From positions 1 through 35,094 of the forward strand of contig JAWQRM010000049.1 in assembly GCA_033557675.1 (NCBI GenBank): a stretch of 35,094 nucleotides of DNA, in the 5' to 3' direction. The stretch is from Coptodactyla brooksi (Eukaryota; Arthropoda; Insecta; Coleoptera; Scarabaeidae). The position numbers and the translations under genes were made by a program. Positions 32,521 to 35,094 of the stretch are shown here, in pieces. The stretch's first letter is position 1. Every line of letters begins with the position of its first letter. The notes under the pieces are model-generated. The model was not told where the DNA came from and made no database searches. It was given only the letters and a program-made list of their open reading frames with translations.

Positions 32521-32610
32521 CCGCTCGCTGTAACGCTCCAACCACGGGATAAATACGGAGCGACACCACGTACGTTTGTATCGAATCTTTGAGCACGACT
32601 GAGTACTACC
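32521..32610 (-). repeat. Dispersed repeat R fragment, reverse copy 4
   Basis: Read on the minus strand it shows GTGCTCAAAGATTCGATACA, ACGTGGTGTCGCTCCGTATT and TATCCCGTGGTTGGAGCG, again the centre of repeat R. Upstream and downstream parts of the repeat are missing. Confidence 0.8.
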
Positions 32611-33208
32611 TTATAGAATATAAATCTGCACTGGAATTGCATTAAAACTATTCGCAACCAAACTCTGAAAGAAAATATAAATTTGAAAATTAACTAATGA
32701 ACCTGATATAATTAAAAAAGTTTGACCTATAATGTGTATAATAATAATATCATATATTTGCCCTACAGGTACTCCCATATCAAAATTAATCATCATTAAT
32801 AATAATCATTAATAAAGACACAGAAAATAAAGCCTTCAGAGGGCTTAATGGGTTCGCTCTCCAGAAAACCTTCTTGGAAATTACTTGTTAAAAGCAAATA
32901 ATACAACAAAACTTACTTAACTATATATTTACATTCAAGAGAAAATAAAGAACAAAAAAACAACAGAAAATTACAAAATTATCATCATAAATATAATAAT
33001 ACAAACTAATCTTTTATCTCGGAGAGAAAGAGAGATTAATGATTGAAGTCTTCTATTATTCTAGCAACTTATTTAAACCGCTTGTTAAAATACGGAATCC
33101 ACCTACGTTTAGGTCGTTCAGTCAGGATTTATTAAGTCCAGGGAACACTTAGGCTATGAACTTAACTGCAGTCGAGGAAAACCCGTTACCGAACTCTGGA
33201 GAAGACCG
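32611..33208. other. AT-rich single-copy spacer
   Basis: Very AT-rich with multiple ATAATAAT-type words (about 32746-32815) and many stops. Downstream of the BED-finger fragment on the minus strand, the translation does not continue as the dimerisation or catalytic part of a hAT transposase, so that element is cut off here. Confidence 0.5.
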
Positions 33209-33412
33209 TCACTGGCTTACTTTCTTAGGATATTTTCCTAACAAGAAACCTCTGGCTCCAGCTAGATGCCTTTCAAGGCGATTGGGCCTCGTGCTATCAT
33301 TGCTTAAAACTTTCATACATATCACGCGCTGAGGCAATTGTAGCTCATCTTTTTCAGTGAAGGTAAATCCAAACTTAATATTCTTTTTTTCCCATTTCTT
33401 TTCTTTAGCCAC
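33209..33412 (-). pseudogene. BED zinc-finger fragment of a hAT-type (ZBED5/SCAND3-like) transposase
   Basis: The 67-codon frame encodes the N-terminal part of the hAT-derived protein family that includes ZBED5, SCAND3 and FAM200. The visible signature is IKFGFT (residues 12-17), PQRVICMKVLSNDS (27-40) and RPNRLERHL (42-50). In the family this region is a BED finger that binds DNA through two Cys and two His. Here the first Cys position is Arg29, Cys32 and His49 are kept, and the second His position (about residue 54) is Arg, so two of four zinc ligands are lost. The frame opens at GTG with an in-frame stop upstream and no in-frame ATG, and it stops after KKVSQ without any catalytic region. 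It is a decayed, truncated transposon copy with no sign of domestication. The family call rests on remembered consensus and was not searched. Confidence 0.72.
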
Positions 33413-35019
33413 ATGGCTGAAGTTCGATCTAAAATAAGCTTACCTTCTAATAGGAAGATGCAGCAATTTCACACATAGATATTTCAACAGATTTGAAAAC
33501 AAAACTTCTAAATTTTTTCGAACTTGTGTATAATGTGAAATGAATGACTTGACAGAAGCGTGTGCGGTACGAAGCCGTTTTTTAAGTGATAGATAGGCGC
33601 GAGCGAGAAGCGCACCACATGTTGAGTTGCGACTTCTCGGAACTTGTTTAGCAGCGATCGACGGAGCCGCATTGTGGAACAGTCTTAGCGAATCCGTGAT
33701 GATGGGCTGGTGTCGCCTATCGAGGCACCGTCACAAGCACGCTCCAGCTTCTGTATAGGAAGTAGATCATTTTTGCTTTTACTTTCGTAATGGGGATACC
33801 GCATAGCTTAGGCGAAGCTAATGACAGCGGTGTTATTGATCGTTGTAGTTACGCGAACGGTTTGTGGGGTGGGGGTTAATGACGTTAAAGTTTAAGCTTT
33901 CAGCATCGAATGACAATATTTTGATGGCTAATAAAGAATACATTAACCGGAAAGGAGCAACATGCCCTTTGCTCTAAAATACGTTTTAGTGTAAAAGTAG
34001 CTTGGAAATTTGCGAGTCGCGGGTTAATAAAACGAGATTTCGGTCTCGACGACACGTAACTTTTACTGCGTAAACTTTAGGAGCACGCCAGATAACCAGT
34101 TTAGTGTCTACGGAAATACATCGTATTTAAAACTGCTGATAAAGCATCTTCCTCGATCGGCGACGTAGATGGCGCTCGATCCGGCGACTGTTTACGCAAT
34201 TTGTCAACATACACGTAATTAAGCCGCGAGGATAGGTATTAATCTAGAGCCCTATGATTAACTTGCGGCGCCCGGCTGATACTTGAGGAAAGCAACAAAT
34301 TTCGGTGGCTGAATAATCACCGACCTCCAGGTTTCAGAACCCCCAACCAGCTGACGGCGGGCTTCCACTTCTTAGACGTGCTCAATGGACCGTAATTAAC
34401 GCAATGATGTATAACTTTTTTGCTAGAACCCACTTTTACCTGCCGGCTAAACCAGTGGCGTACGTATAAATTTTCACTAAAGACCCTCGCAATTAGCGAC
34501 CGGAAAGTTTGATACTAATCACACTATTTTCATATTAAAACGCTAGCGACCTCTTCCGCTCGCCGGAAATACCTAAAGTCACGATACCGCAAGCAATAGG
34601 AAGCAGTGACGGCGCAAGAAAATGTTAGTTAGTTAATACTTTACGCGTCCAGAAAATGAAACTAACCCCCTCCTACATTCAAATGGCGTTCGCGAACTTC
34701 AAAGAAAAATCGTCAAATCCAATTCGTACCAGCTCCTAAAAGTATATAGCTTTGTTAGCTGAATTGGATAACTGAATTACGACGGAAAAGGCGGCGGATT
34801 CGATTATAAGTCCGGCGAGATTTAAAAAAGATAATACAATCGGAAAATGGCGACGCCGGACATGACTCTATCGAAAGATAGAGCGATACAAATAGGTGAT
34901 TCGTCGTAGCAAATTATTTTATATACGTAGAAAAATCAGGAAAAATGCGTTCTGCGTTCTGATAGTACGTAGAATTCGATCACTACGCCATCTGTTGGTT
35001 TGTATGGAAACACTTACTA
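33413..35019. other. Single-copy region, no gene supported
   Basis: Mixed composition with moderately GC-rich patches (about 33580-33740 and 34240-34380) and no long open frame. TAGATGGCGC at 34166-34175 and, on the minus strand, CCAACAGATGGCGTAG at 34983-34998 resemble CTCF-type sites. No promoter, splice-supported exon or RNA gene could be assigned. Confidence 0.45.
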
Positions 35020-35094
35020 GGTGGGGTGAAAAGTAATCTCCTTGACCGCCAGAATGCGCTGCTACTGCAAAAAAGGTTATGGTGCCTTGAAGTC
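35020..35094 (+). mobile_element. Possible transposon end, cut by the window edge
   Basis: After a TA at 35018-35019 the sequence GGTGGGGTGAAAAGTAATCT resembles the start of mariner-group elements, which often begin with a G-rich stretch followed by AAAAGT. The far end lies outside the window, so neither TIR pairing nor a transposase could be examined. Confidence 0.22.

Overview
This window looks like non-coding, repeat-dominated DNA from an animal nuclear genome, most likely an insect or other arthropod. The background is AT-rich. Long stretches have stops in all frames, several unrelated tandem repeats are present, and there are TA-flanked foldback elements and a decayed hAT-type (ZBED5-like) BED zinc-finger fragment. 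No intact protein-coding gene, tRNA, rRNA or CRISPR array was recognised. Nothing looks bacterial. Species cannot be told from what is here.

Layout. Positions 1-13960 are dominated by a roughly 220-270 bp tandem family (Sat-A) in blocks (1-890, 3985-6785, 9966-11830), interleaved at 7851-9000 and 11800-13960 with a second family (Sat-A2). Single-copy spacers lie between the blocks. A TA-flanked foldback element (2421-2701) sits in one spacer, and a reverse-oriented retroelement 3' tail interrupts Sat-A at 5085-5418. From 13960 to 19138 the sequence is mostly single copy, with two copies of a 520-560 bp dispersed repeat (15102-15624, 17421-17979); the second lies inside a composite flanked by 130-180 bp direct repeats. 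Positions 19139-22105 hold another tandem family (Sat-B). Positions 22106-25383 are single copy, with a second TA-flanked hairpin element, a CG-alternating tract and two (TA)n runs. Positions 25384-28370 are a 235 bp tandem array (Sat-D) carrying repeated insertions of one short TIR element and ending in an inverted segment. Positions 28371-29230 are less AT-rich. Positions 29500-30975 hold a purine-rich array (Sat-E) with a higher-order period of about 826 bp and weak resemblance to the C-terminal tail of non-LTR reverse transcriptases. The rest is single copy, with reverse-oriented pieces of the dispersed repeat, a strong GC hairpin (31988-32034), the BED-finger fragment (33209-33412, minus strand) and a possible transposon end at the right edge.

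The observation most worth pursuing is in Sat-A/A2. By manual count, about 38 exact copies of TCAAGGTCA (either strand) lie in the first 14 kb, against about 0.1 expected by chance for a 9-mer on both strands. This is the textbook monomer site for the nuclear receptors FTZ-F1 (NR5A) and ERR (NR3B). In several units two such sites face outward with 8 bp between the AGGTCA cores (ER8-like). If bound in vivo, the array would be a natural receptor sponge or enhancer-like satellite. The alternative is that the motif is only part of the ancestral repeat sequence.
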